DNA of 64,000 nucleotides from Hysterangium stoloniferum. Taxonomy: Eukaryota > Basidiomycota > Agaricomycetes > Hysterangiales > Hysterangiaceae. Of this stretch, positions 51,874 to 62,814 are shown piece by piece; position 1 is the first letter of the stretch, and each line of letters begins with the position of its first letter. The position numbers were made by a program, and so were the translations under genes. The stretch spans positions 310,001 to 374,000 of the forward strand of contig WHVD01000084.1 in assembly GCA_015178975.1 (NCBI GenBank), written 5' to 3'. The notes beneath the pieces are model-generated. The model was given only the letters and a program-made list of their open reading frames with translations. It was not told the DNA's origin and searched no databases.

Positions 51874-52923
51874 ATGTCGCAGGAGCAACAACCCAAACCC
51901 AAGTTCCCCAACTTCAAAAGAATACCACGACCTCTACCTATTAATACCTCTACCATGCCGTCTCGCACTGAACAAGTCGAGCACTCCACGAGTAATTCTG
52001 CAATGCCTTTGCCAATACCCTCCACTGTGCAGGGTGACATCGTGGGAACGTCCACCAACTCGGGGAACGGAACCGCCTTTACTCCATACGCTCCTCTTCC
52101 CAGACCCCAATTTCCCAATTTTAAAAGAATACCTCGACCTCAAACTACAGTTCCTTCTGCCCCATCACCTTGAACAGAAACTGTCGAGCGCGTGGAGGAG
52201 ACCTCATCGTCCACGAATCCTACACAGATGGACTCCGTTTCAAAAGCTGCACCATGGTCCTCTAATACTTGGGGGGCTCCCTTGGGAACATGGAGGGAAA
52301 CCCCACCACCTTCTCGTAGTATTTTCCCTTCTACCGAAGAGGAGATCAAGAAGAAACAGCAGTCTGAGGCTTTCTCTGCGCAGGTTCAGGAGGAATTGAA
52401 AACGCTTAAACGGAAGAGGAGAGAGGAGTACTTGGAAGGACAGCGGAGGATGGGTGCTAGGGATAATGTCCCTTCAAGGTGGACACAGCAGGAATGGAGG
52501 AAAATGGAAGGGCACGATAATCCTTCAATCATCGCTCCCCCTTCAGGTCATAAATGGACGGATTTCGCTGAAACGGATTGCAGCGACGGGGGCACACCAT
52601 GTTTTCGGAGTGTAGGACAAAAAAGTAGGAAAGGAAAAGATGGGGTCACCTTCTACAATTGGGACAAAGTACGAAGGATCAAATTACAAAGCATTGCATT
52701 GCGATGTGGAGATGGAGTTGCATTACCTCCCAGACCCCCTTCACAACGTGGACCTCAGGAACGGACCTACCAGATGGGGCCCGGTGATCTTTCATCTGAC
52801 TTGGAGGACGACCAATCTCGCTACCCCACCTACGACAGCAAGTACCTCAGTGCTGACTGCCATGAAGGTTTCCTACTCCCTGACAACATTCACTTCTTCA
52901 CGAGTGATCCTAACCAACGATGA
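51874..52923 (+). pseudogene. E7 extra ORF downstream of pol (function unknown)
   Basis: One frame of 349 codons starts at ATG 51874, 197 bp after the pol stop, and is broken only by TGA at 52171-52173 (probably CGA before). The N-terminus has two copies of a FPNFKRIPRP motif (about codons 10-22 and 73-85). The middle is a Lys/Glu/Arg helix (EEEIKKKQQSEAF; ELKTLKRKRREEYLEGQRR). The C-terminus is mixed and acidic (GDLSSDLEDDQSRY) without transmembrane stretches or a signal peptide, so it does not look like an envelope gene. It runs in the same direction as pol, unlike asZC. I do not recognise it. Confidence 0.6.
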
Positions 52924-53387
52924 AAGCTACCAACTTCCGTCAGAGTTTGGAGAGGGTATCATCCAGCAGACTCTGCAACCCCATCCAGTTCCTCTCATCT
53001 CCCTCCACCTCTGCCGGTCTCTTCCGTACCCACATTACAGCGCTTTACACCCTTTTCGGAGCTACCGGGAAGTCTTGTACCATCCTCCAAGCTGCCTTCT
53101 CTTCCCCCTATACCACTACCCCTCCCCTTCACAGGACATTCTCTTATATCACCATCCTCATCCATACCCAAGCCTCCTCCAGCACCGCAGCCAATCTCAC
53201 CCCGCCGCGCGTCACCTGACCCTCTCGTCGCCTCCCACTCTACTACATCACTCTTTCCTTTCGTGCCAAGCGTCTCGCCTGGGGCAACGCTATCCTACAC
53301 CTTGGGGGTTCATCGCAGGACGCATGGGGAGGAGTTCCAAGTGTCCTTCGACATCTTCTTTGACATAGCTCTTCGACCTGGGGGCAC
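52924..53387 (+). other. E7 3' untranslated stretch with polypurine tract
   Basis: No supported gene. The strand is C/T-rich with many CCTC/TCCC words. It ends in CCTGGGGGCAC (53378-53387), a polypurine tract next to the TGTGAGAGG start of the 3' LTR. Confidence 0.6.
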
Positions 53388-53508
53388 TGTGAGAGGTACG
53401 GTGAAATACACTCAGGAAATATAGTCGGATGAGCTCTTACTATATTTCCTTTATTATTTCTATTTTCTCTCTTTTATTATATCTATAATTAGTTCGATGA
53501 CCTATGTA
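53388..53508 (+). repeat. 3' LTR of E7 (family Z), truncated
   Basis: TGTGAGAGGTACGG...GACCTATGTATG matches the first 121 bp of the 5' LTR, then stops. AT-rich unrelated sequence (AATAAATAAAAAATACTAAATAAATA) follows. Confidence 0.8.
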
Positions 53509-53754
53509 TGCTTTCTAATAAATAAAAAATACTAAATAAATATTAAATAAATAGTATAAATAGTAGACCTGTACATACTCATTTCTCAATCTCTTAGGAA
53601 TCCCACTAAAAAAAGTGTGATCTCCCCTGTCATTGAGCTGTCCCCTCTTCACTTCATATTTCTATATTCTATCTTGTGTTGGTAGCCTTGTTAGTGTTGC
53701 CCTAACACCTATCCTTACTGCTAAGTGCAATGATTTACTATTAGGATAGGAAAA
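53509..53754. other. Unassigned stretch
   Basis: An AT-rich block (53509-53570) is followed by mixed sequence. No ORF, repeat partner or regulatory site is supported. Confidence 0.3.
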
Positions 53755-55036
53755 CACACTGGGCTCTGTGTGAAGAGTCATAGAAATTCAGACCATTCAA
53801 TATACAAATTCCAATATCTAATTTTCCAAAAGAAAGAATGTATGAGGAGTATCCACCTTCTAGGTTAGATACAATGTATTGACTGTCAAAGTGCAATACA
53901 AATGTGTGTAAAGTAGTCATTGCTGTTGTTAAGTGCCATGTCAGGAACTTATTCTGGAACTATTGGAAAATAACCAGGAACTTGGGAACTTCCAGATAGG
54001 GTCAGGATGTTGGCTTCAGCTTATGTATGTATGTGCTGTGCCTCTATGCAAATGCTTGGAATGTCCTTAATTTCAGAGATGGGATCTATGCCAGAAGATT
54101 ACAGATATTCAGAGTTCTGAAGAGTTCTGAATATCAAGTGTCCAGAAAGAAAGAAGGAATAAGAAAATTAGTCAATATCAGATCTAAGGTAAAGTACAAA
54201 TTTGTAGAAACTAATATAAGTTCTTTCATTATTATTGTACTACAAACTAGGATCATAATAAGACAGATTAGGGTACATAAGTATTCCAAAATGGGAATAC
54301 AACAAGCAAATGAATGAATACTTGTCAACTGACAAGTTTCCAAATATGGAACAAGGATAAGGTTCAGAAGTATGGGAACTATAAATGTCCATGGTTGGAA
54401 GTCAGGTCAGAAGTCAGGTCAGAAGGTTAAGGCACAATACAGATAATTACAGAAGATTGAAGTATCTGGGAACAGGTTGTAACAGCTGTGAGCAATTGTA
54501 CAGTTGCTAGAGGTGACTAGAATAAAGGAAAGTGGAATTGACCTTATCAGTATGATCTCTAGTCAAGTAGACTAGATAAAGTAAAGTAAAGATAACAGAT
54601 GGATCATGAGAAGAGATAGAAGAATGTAAGGAGTACAGTTGTCAACAAGTGAGTTTGGCAGATGAACTGTAAAAGTACAGAGCTGAGAGTAAGATATTCA
54701 AGTTCAAGTATGGCTGTTTGAGACAGCTGAGACAATACCCCAATAATGGCTTGCAGTGGACACTCAAAGAATGTCTAGCAAGTCATGGTTTCTGGGTAAA
54801 AGTGTCTGGCATCTATTACACCCCACTAGTACATGTGACAGTTGTATGTACAGTACATATATGCCCACAATCATCTACAGTATATGCCCATGAGTGCACA
54901 TAGACCTTTGAACTAAAATAAAGCAGGATATTTGAAGAATATCTTAAATAGAAAAATAATAGAAAAATAAGAGAAAATAAAAGAAATATTTTAAAGTGGA
55001 TTACTGGGTCTTTTTGTAATTATTGGTACCTCTCAT
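53755..55036 (-). repeat. Old family Z-like LTR, interrupted by a family B solo LTR
   Basis: TACAATGTATTGACTGTCAAAGTGC (about 53870-53895) corresponds to 49817-49845 of the E7 LTR. The right end, GGTACCTCTCATA, corresponds to CCATACCTCTCACA. In between are a TGTGCACTCATGGGC region and GAGAAAATAAAAGAAATAT words in the same order as 50160-50290. It is strongly CpG-depleted. The left boundary is approximate. Confidence 0.6.
53927..54484 (-). repeat. Solo family B LTR (old), TSD GCTGT
   Basis: It is 558 bp, TGTTAAGTGCCATGTCAGG...GGTTGTAACA, flanked by GCTGT at 53922-53926 and 54485-54489. Compared with the E5 LTRs, most CpG sites are TpG or CpA (CCGTGTCGGG to CCATGTCAGG). It contains the R-U5 motif with a short (TATG)n insertion at about 54018-54035. 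Confidence 0.92.
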
Positions 55037-55553
55037 ACTCTGGTCTAGATGCTTGAAGATCTCTTGTCCTGATCTGCCCCTTGAGTCTGTTTGACATGCA
55101 TTCATTTGTTTGCTTATTGTGTCTCACTGTACTTGTTCCTATTTTATCTCAATCCTTATTCCTAGTAGGGTTTATTCCTGTTTCTTGTTCACCCATTTCA
55201 TCTTTTTGTCTTACTGTATCAGTAGTACAATAATCATTAGTCCTATATAGTCTAGGACCTGTTTGTACTTACAATCTGATCAGAATATCAACCTAGTATT
55301 AACCTAGTATCCTCCTATTGACCAGACTTGCTTTACTAAAACTTACACCAGTATATTCTTGGAGCCCACAGGTCTCCTGACCTTATCACTTTGGTTATTT
55401 CCAGACTCCCCAGATTTCTCACACCCCCTCTGTCTGAAATTAGACCTGACAATTGTGTGAGGGTGCAACACATAAGCTGAAGCCAAGTCCTACCCATCTC
55501 CATAACATCTGCAGGTTTCCCCTGGATATCTGCCTGTAAGCCCTGAGCTTAAT
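55037..55553 (+). repeat. Family H LTR (5' LTR of E8)
   Basis: It ends near GAGCTTAAT at 55553. It has a TATATA box at 55244-55249, the 11-mer GATCAGAATAT at 55278-55288 (34 bp downstream) and the R-U5 motif at about 55460-55495. The left boundary is not resolved. Confidence 0.65.
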
Positions 55554-55555
55554 GT

Positions 55556-55566
55556 ATATTCTGATC
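55556..55566 (+). promoter_or_regulatory. E8 self-primer binding site
   Basis: ATATTCTGATC, 2 nt after the LTR end, is the exact complement of GATCAGAATAT at 55278-55288. This 11-mer differs from those of families A, B and D, yet the pairing is complete. Confidence 0.8.
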
Positions 55567-55590
55567 AGATCTTGTAGATTGTTTTCTGTC

Positions 55591-56018
55591 ATGCCTCCAA
55601 GAAAGAAAGTGTCCAAATGGCCTCACCAGTCTTCACATGAAGTACAATCAGCACATCATAGATTACATTGTACAGTTTAACAATCTTGCAGCACATTGTC
55701 AATGGGGCAACTCTGCACTCCATCACCAATTCTACTCCAGTTTGCCCTCCCACCTCAAGGTCAAGTCTCAAATGGTGAAGATGGCAAACCCAAGACTTTG
55801 TCCCACATACACCTCAAGGCTCAGAATATGGACAAATGCTATTGGGAATGTTGTGCAGAAATTTCCCATTAGGCTCCTGCAGACAAAACCAATAAGTCCA
55901 CAACAAACAAAGTCAACAGCAACAACCCATCCATTAACAATTCAGCCTCCACACAATCTGACCAGAAGAATGACAAAAAGTCTTCCAGCTCAAAAATTGA
56001 GACTCCTGAGGGGTTCTG
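55591..56018 (+). pseudogene. E8 gag remnant
   Basis: It starts ATGCCTCCAAGAAAGAAAG 25 bp after the PBS. After about 11 codons an internal deletion jumps to the capsid end: HIIDYIVQFNNLAAHCQWG, LPSHLK, then a Lys/Asn/Ser linker (about 55880-55990). It then meets E9, in the opposite orientation, at about 56018. The knuckle is missing. Confidence 0.75.
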
Positions 56019-57443
56019 AAGTAAGATTTACAAATAAGGAGTTTGGATCATAAAGAGCAGATGTGTTAAGATGACAGTTCTCCAGTGTGCAGGGAGATTC
56101 AACACAACTCTCCAACCACACGGAATTTAGAGAGTTGCTTAATCTTTTTTTGACTCAGCAGCCAGCTTAGCTGGTTGTGAAGTTGTAGCCGTATTGGCTG
56201 ATCATGCTTTTGTGGCTTTCAAGCATGTGCCGACTCAGTGTCTGGGATCTGCACACAATAGGCACAGATTGTTATCCATTTGGTGTTGCTTTTCTTGTGG
56301 TAGAAGCTTGGCGTTAGAGCCAAGTTTGCCAGTAAGGTCGGGTTTGTCCTCATCTTGAGACTTACTTGACTATTTGCCTTTGCCCTTTTTGTTGTTGGAA
56401 CCCTTTTGTTGGACTTCTTATCGGAGTTTGAGTTGCAGTATTGTTGGTGTTTTGATTTCCAGACTTGTTGGCATTCTTGTTGTCCAATGATTTTTTGTCT
56501 GATGGATTTTTGCGACTGATTTCTGAGCATTGTTCCCAGTATCAGGCATCCGCATTTTGGGCTTTTAGATGCATGAGTGGGAGAGTCTTCAACTTACCAG
56601 ACTCCCCTTTGGAAACTTCGTCTTTGAGGCAGGACAGAAGGCCAGAGTAGAACTGGTAATGGAGGGCCGAATCACCCCAGTCACAACACGTGGCAAGGTT
56701 GTTGAACTGGACAATGTAGTCAGTAATGTGTTGGGTGTCTTTCATTTTGAGATTAGAAAGTGCAGCCTCAGCATCACCAGTTTGGTCATAGGGGCCGAAG
56801 TTTGTTTCAAGTTCCTCAACAAAAGTGTCCCAATCATGGAGCCAATCAGGATCGTCAGAAGTGAGGCCAGAAAATGTGGGTTCAAACCAGGCTGCTGTGG
56901 AATCCTTGAGGTAAGAGAGTGCAAATTTACCTTTTGGTCATCCATTGCAAAGGCAGCTGGGCAGTCCCAAAAGTTGAATTGACATTGCATAAGAAATGTT
57001 GGTAATTTCTTCGGGTTTGAGCCAGTAAATGGTTTGAGTTTATTGACTCGAGTTTGCCCAGGTTCCTTTTCCTTGGGATTGTTCTTTAAAAAGTCGTTAA
57101 GGGATCCCAAGGTACCTGAGAACAATTCCCATGCTTTGTCGGGAGTGAAATCTGGTTTTTGTTTTGTGGACTTCATAGGACCACTGGCTTGATATATAGA
57201 CCGGTCACTATCCTCAGGTTCGCGTCCACGGGCTGACTGATTGTTAACCTCTTCAGGTGCTCCAGGTTTGGCAGCTTTAGGTTCTTCCTCAGTGTTGCCA
57301 GTAATTTCCACAAAGTGAGATTCTTTGGAGGGTTCTGGCTGGGGGGTTTTCGGAGTAGCTTGGGCTGTATATAGGAATGGAGATTGGAGAGTGGAAGATT
57401 CTGCTTCACTGCTTGGCTTAACATCTTTCTTCCTCAGAGGCAT
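56019..57443 (-). pseudogene. E9 gag (family D) with start of pol
   Basis: It starts ATGCCTCTGAGGAAG at 57443, 36 bp past its LTR. The acidic leader contains PKTPQPEPSKESHF. The capsid follows (GSNPKKLPTFLMQCQFNFWD; DYIVQFNNLATCCDWG), with frameshifts near 56905 and 56540. The Lys/Asn/Ser linker and a decayed knuckle are at about 56220-56280. The stop region is near 56140. The start of protease (56020-56120) is cut by a junction with E8. Pol is otherwise absent. Confidence 0.8.
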
Positions 57444-57466
57444 GATTGATGGAAATGCGAGTGTGA

Positions 57467-57477
57467 AATCAGAATAT
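57467..57477 (-). promoter_or_regulatory. E9 self-primer binding site
   Basis: The sense strand ATATTCTGATT, 2 nt after the LTR end at 57480, is the exact complement of AATCAGAATAT in the LTR (58177-58187, minus). Confidence 0.8.
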
Positions 57478-57479
57478 AC

Positions 57480-58637
57480 TGTTAAGAACAGAAAACTGAC
57501 TAATGTCAGTAGACTGACAGGGACTGAACAGAAGGACTTGGCTTCAGCTTATGTATATGCTGCGCCCTCACAAGTTACTGTTGGGTGTCCTTAAATTTCG
57601 GGCAGGCAGAAAACTAGTCCTGTCAAATAATCCTCTTGGTAAGTCACCAATTGGAGGCCAAAGGATAAGTTGAGGGTTGGGATGAAGGGTCAGAAACTGA
57701 GGGTGTGTCACAAATCGATTATTCTTCAATAAAGTCAAATAATATTCTATCAACCGAACTCGAAAGCCTCGTTCGACGAAGTATATATTCGCCCTGTTGA
57801 TGAAGTAAGAGGCTATTACCAGTCGCGAGAACTCACAGAAGTAATTGTCGAAGAAGTTACGACAAAGTAGATTACTAATATCACTAATATACAGATATTT
57901 TGACTGACTTCCCTCGCTCCTTTCGTAGCTCTTTTATGCTTTTCGTCATATCGTTATGACTATGTTATGAACTAATTATGAAATCATATATGATGTCGAA
58001 ATGAGACATGTCGAAAGAGATTCGATGGGTTGAAGAGTTGTCGAAAGTTACCTTTGAATGTTTGTGACGATATGTGACATGTGATGGTTGTGACAGGGTG
58101 CGTGAGTGCAAGCAGAGGTGGAGAGTGGGATATTTAGAGTGAGACTATGAGAGTTGTTTAGGAGTGTTCTGAGTTGATATTCTGATTGCTTTGTAGCTAC
58201 ATTACAGTTGGACTTAATACTAGTTATTGGCATCTCAAAATACTAACTAAGGTAAGTGTGGAAATGTCCAATTAGTGACAAATAAACTTGACTAGGAACC
58301 AGAAGGTTACAATAAAATTGGAAGCTGTGATTAACCGAGAGTGGAATTATGAGAAAAGGGAATAGTCCAAGAGCTACAAGTATATATGGGCATCTGTGAA
58401 ACATAGAGTAGAAAGGATCATCATAAATAAAAGGGGATGTATCAAAGCATAACCAGATGGTACAAGTATAACTTGACAGGGACATAAATGGGGTTTGGTT
58501 GCTGTGAAGGTATACATCAGTGTTGGTGTACTGACGGTTGCTGATATGATGACTTGGTCAATAACTTGAAATGTAGGCAGACAATAGTATCATTGGGGAC
58601 CATTGGGTTGTGACAGGGTTGTGACACAGTCATAACA
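57480..58637 (-). repeat. 5' LTR of E9 (family D), with nested family T solo LTR
   Basis: It runs from TGTTAAGAACAGAAAACTG to CACAGTCATAACA, about 760 bp once 57706-58095 and one TSD copy are removed. It is CpG-poor. Its own TATA box is decayed at the expected place. It contains the R-U5 motif at about 57535-57570. Confidence 0.88.
57706..58095. repeat. Solo family T LTR (390 bp), TSD GGGTG
   Basis: It runs from TGTCACAAATCG to GGTTGTGACA, with GGGTG at 57701-57705 and 58096-58100. It is unrelated to the other LTR families here and rich in TCGA words and intact CpG, so it is young. No internal region of this family is in the window. Confidence 0.85.
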
Positions 58638-58649
58638 ACAGATCAGGGA

Positions 58650-58826
58650 ATAAGTACAAGAACAATAAACAAGTGAATGAATAACTGTTAACCTGTCAGT
58701 TACCAAATATGGAACAAGGATGAGGATCGGAAATACAGGAACTAGAAATGTTCATGGATGGAAGTTGGGTCAGAAAGTTATGGAAAGTTATGGAGAATCA
58801 AAGTATCCAGGAATGGGTCATAACAG
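58650..58826 (-). repeat. Family B LTR fragment
   Basis: It matches the last ~170 bp of 53927-54484 (AACAAGTGAATGAAT, ACCAAATATGGAACAAGGATGAGG, GGGTCATAACA). The rest is missing. It is CpG-poor. Confidence 0.7.
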
Positions 58827-58862
58827 AAGGCTGGGCCACAGATCAAAGTATCTAGAATAAAC

Positions 58863-59585
58863 TGTTAAGAACTGAAAACTGACTAATGTCGGTGGCCGAC
58901 AGGGTCCGATCGGAAGGACTTGGCTTCAGCTTATGTGCTGCGCCCTCGCAAATATCCATAGGGTGTCCTTAGATTTCAGGCGGGCGAAGACTAATCCTAA
59001 AGAGCTCTTTTCGGCGAGATACTGATCGGAACCGAAGGACAAGTCGAGTGTCGGGCCAAGGGGTCGGGGCCGGGAGTGGGCGAGTGCACACGGAGGTGGA
59101 TGGGGGGATTCCTAGTATGAGACTATTACAGGCGTATGAGGGTGTTCTGAGTCGATATTCTGATTGCCTAGTAACTACAACTACAGCAGGTTCATATACA
59201 AGTAACAGGTGTCTAGAAAATACTAATGGGGAGAAGGGTGGAAAATGGCATTAACAATAAGCTTGACTAGGAACGGGAAGTTTATGATTAGTTCGGAGGC
59301 CGATGATAACCGAGAGCGTAATTACGATAAAAGGAAATAGTTCAAGGACTACAAATATAGATAGACATATGTGAAACATAAGGTTGAAAGGATCAACATA
59401 ATAAAGGGGACGTATCAAAAGTTTGACCAGACAATACGAGTTATTTTGATGTGGGCGTAAACGGAGTTTGATCTTCGCAAAAACATACGTCAGCTTCGGG
59501 GCCGATGGTTTCTGAGATGGTGACTTGAAATGTTGATAAGTGGCGATAACCTCGGGACCGATAGGGTTGCAACACGGTCGTAACA
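58863..59585 (-). repeat. Solo family D LTR, TSD TAAAC
   Basis: It is 723 bp, TGTTAAGAACTGAAAACTG...CACGGTCGTAACA, flanked by TAAAC (58858-58862, 59586-59590). It is CpG-rich. Confidence 0.93.
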
Positions 59586-59632
59586 TAAACACCAGAAGTC
59601 CGACCAGAAGTTTGGGCCAGAAAATGACTAGG

Positions 59633-60352
59633 TGTTACGACCGTGTCGCAACCCTATTGGCCCCGAGGTTATCGCCACTTGTCAACGTTTCAAGTCGTCC
59701 CCTCGGAAACCATCGGCCCCGAAGCTGACGAATGTTTCGCGAAGATCAAACTCCATTTACGCCCACGTCAAATAACTCGTATTGTCTGGTCAAACTTTGA
59801 TACGTCCCCTTTATTATGTTGATCCGTTCAATCTTATGTTTCACATATGTCTATCTATATTTGTAGTCCTCGAACCATTTCCTTTTATCGTAATTCCGCT
59901 CTCGGTTATCATCGGCCTCCAAACTAATCATAAACTTCCCGTTCCTAGTCAAGCTTATTGTTAATACCGTGTTCCGCCCTTCTCCCCATTAGTATTTTCC
60001 AGACGCCTGTTACTTGTATATGAACCCGCTGTAATTGTAGTTACTAGACAATCAGAATATCGACTCAGAATACCCTCATACACCTGTATCAGTCTCATAC
60101 TAAGACTTCCCCCATCCGCCTTCGCGTGCGCTCGCCCACTCCCGGCCCCGACCCCTTGGCCCGACGCTCGACTTGTCCTTCGATTCTGATCGGTATCACG
60201 CCGAAAGGTACTCACTAGGACTAGTCTTCGCCCGCCCGAAATTTAAGGACATCCTGCGGATATTTGCGAGGGCGCAGCCCATAAGCTGAAGCCAAGTCCT
60301 TCCGATCGGTCCCTGTCGGCCACCGACATTAGTCAGTTTCCAGTTCCTAACA
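59633..60352 (+). repeat. Solo family D LTR, TSD CTAGG
   Basis: It is 720 bp, TGTTACGACCGTGTCG...CCAGTTCCTAACA, flanked by CTAGG (59628-59632, 60353-60357). It is nearly identical in inverted orientation to 58863-59585, about 50 bp away, so the two form a long inverted repeat. Confidence 0.93.
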
Positions 60353-60362
60353 CTAGGGATCC

Positions 60363-61420
60363 ACATCCACTCGTTACTGACTTACTTGATGCCCCATGGA
60401 AAGCCTGGATTTATACCAAAATAGACCTTAAACACGCCTATCATTTGGTCTGAATTGCTGAGGGTGACGAATGGAAAACTGCTTTCTGAACTCGTTACGG
60501 ATCCTTTGAATGGTTGGTTATGCCATTCGGCCTTATCAACACCCCTTCTGCTTTTCAATGTTTTGTTAATGATATATTTTCTGACATGCTTGATGTATGT
60601 GTTATAGTCTTTTTGGACGACATTTGGTATTTTCCGAGGATCCCGCTCTTCATGATGAGCAAATCTGTGAAGTTTTCCGAAGACTCTGAAAAAATGGTCT
60701 TTTCACCAATGGTAAAAAATGCTATTTTGACATGGATTCTATTGAATATCTATGTTTCATTATCGGACCTGATGGTCTCCGTATGGATGAAACCAGGGTT
60801 CAAGTTGTCCATGATTGGCCTGAACCATGGAAAGTCAAAGACATTCAGTCATTTTTAGGTTTCACAAACTTCCACCATCATTTTATTCAGAACTACTCAG
60901 ATATTACAATACCACTCACTCACCTTACCTGTAAATCTCAACCATGGGTTTTTGACAACAAATGCTGCTCTGCTTTCCAGATTTTAAAAAATGCTTTCAC
61001 CTCTGCTCCGATTCTTTCTCATTGGAAACCTGATGTTCCAATTATTGTGGAAACCGATGCTTCTGATTATGCAATTGCCGCGATTCTTTCCATTCAAGAT
61101 TCTGACAGTGAAATTCATCTGGTCACATTGCTTTCTCGGACACTTTCAGTGTCCAAATTCAACTACGACATTCATGATAAGGAACTTTTGGCAATCTTTG
61201 AAGCTTTCAAACATTGGTGGCACTACCTCGAAGGTTCTGCAACTCCTATTGACGTTGTTACCAATCACAAAAATCTCAAATATTTTTCTACCACTAAACT
61301 TTTGACCTGCTGGCAAGCCCACTGGTCTGAATTTCTCTCTGCTTTCAACATGATTATTCATTTCCGACCTGGACGTCTTGGTGGAAAACCAGATGCCATG
61401 ACCTGACAATGGGACATCTT
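60363..61420 (+). pseudogene. E10: family B-type pol fragment (RT and RNase H)
   Basis: It is closest to E5 pol. It starts inside RT at CACTCGTTACTGACTTAC, with [29 protein letters not shown] and a changed catalytic box (FLDDIW for YLDDIL, about 60613-60630). The thumb [15 protein letters not shown] and RNase H VETDASDYAIAAILS follow, to MT-TGA at about 61404. Stops occur at 60453 and 60487. It is CpG-depleted and cut by a family D LTR. Confidence 0.85.
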
Positions 61421-62168
61421 ATTACAACTGTGTCGCAACCTGATGGTCCCCAAGGTTATTGCCACCTATCGACATTTCAAGTTAGCATTCAAGTCACCAC
61501 ATCGGAAACTGTCAGACCCCTGACTCTGACGTATGCTTTTGTGGTGATCAAACTCTGTTTACACCCCCATCAAAATATACTTATACTATCTGGTTAAACT
61601 CTGATACATCCCTTTTTATTATGATGATCCGTTCCACTCTATGTTTCACATATGTCTATATATACTTGTAACCCTCAGACTATTTCCTTTTCTCGTAATC
61701 CCACTCTCGGTTATTTCACAGCCTCCAAACTACATAATTGTAACCTTCCTGTTCCTAGTCAAGCTTATTTGTCAATACCGTTTTCCGCTCTTCTCCCAGT
61801 TAGTATTTTCTAGATGCTGAATATTTGTATATGAACCCACTGTAGTTGTAGTTACTAGGCAATCAGAATATCAACTCAGAATACCCTCTTACACCTCTAG
61901 AAGTCTTACTGTATACTAAGTATCCCGCTATCTGCCTTTGCATGCGCTCACCCACTCTCGGTCCCCGACCCCTTGGCCTGACACTCGACTTATCCTTCAT
62001 TTCCGATCAGCAGCTCACCAAGAGGAACTCGTTAGGACTAGTCTTCACCCGTCTGAAATTTAAGGACACCTGACAGATATTGCGAGGGCACAGCACATAA
62101 GCTGAAGCCAAGTCCTTCCGATTAGTCCCCATCAGCCTACCAACATCAGCCATTTTTCAGTTCTTAAC
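61421..62168 (+). repeat. Family D LTR, old copy
   Basis: It begins TTATTACAACTGTGTCGCAACC, with the first bases mutated, and ends CAGTTCTTAACA. It contains a GTATATGAACCC box (about 61825) 33 bp before AATCAGAATAT, and the R-U5 motif at 62082-62120. The flanks do not give a matching TSD. Confidence 0.8.
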
Positions 62169-62542
62169 ATGGATCCTCATCTGGAAGCCTAGCTATAGCA
62201 TCAGTTTACTTCACACCACTCTACTCTTAAGTGGCATCACTCCTAGATAGAAGTTCTGAAGGTAGTTTCTTAGGAAGAGAAAGTGAATAGTAGTATAGGA
62301 CTGGTATGGTTGCATAAAAAATTGGAGTATAATGTGATGTGTAGCTTGGGTGGTATTAATGAGGACCTAGCTGAGTTAGAAAACCAACAACAAAGGTCTG
62401 TGTTACTATTTACAGAAATGTTGTTGAGAGAGTTGTTATTCACAAGGAAATGTAAATAGATCAAAAGTATAATTTAAAATTGCCCATAGAATATAGAGGT
62501 GGGAACAGGTAGAGGTGGGGGCAGGTGGAGGCATGGAGACAT
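62169..62542. other. Unassigned stretch
   Basis: Mixed sequence with no supported ORF. Its right end (62490-62542) is purine-rich, GTAGAGGTGGGGGCAGGTGG, and similar purine-rich sequence reappears just right of E11 (63970-63998). Confidence 0.35.
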
Positions 62543-62703
62543 TGTTATATTTAATGACTTGGCACAGTAGCTACAAGTTGTGTACCATTGTGGGTCTGTA
62601 GCATGTGCTGGTGAAATTTGCATTTGCTTGTTCATGTCTGTGTCTGTGTCTGAGCTCTCACACTTCTTGTGTTTCACATCCACCTCCCTTCTTTATTCTA
62701 ACA
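62543..62703 (+). repeat. E11 5' LTR
   Basis: It runs from TGTTATATTTAATGACTTGG to CTTTATTCTAACA, 161 bp, very similar to 63801-63961, with a TGTCTGTGTCTGTGTC stretch in both. Confidence 0.9.
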
Positions 62704-62720
62704 AGTTATGGGCCCCAGCT
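62704..62720 (+). promoter_or_regulatory. E11 primer binding site, half-tRNA type
   Basis: AGTTATGGGCCCCAGCT directly follows the LTR. TTATGGGCCC is the same as the start of the Drosophila copia PBS as I recall it. That PBS pairs with the anticodon-side half of initiator tRNA-Met rather than the tRNA 3' end. Confidence 0.65.
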
Positions 62721-62814
62721 CTTACTAAATAACACCAATTTTACCACCAAATTTCTTGTTAGCCCTATCACTTCACCACCACCTGTAGCATCACTCTACC
62801 AGCATCATGTCTTT

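Noticed and set aside
51874..52923. Envelope-like gene in E7
   Set aside because: No signal peptide, no hydrophobic segment and no cysteine-rich ectodomain in the translated frame.
62169..62542. Host gene fragment left of E11
   Set aside because: Both strands are broken by stops and nothing matches a family I recognise.
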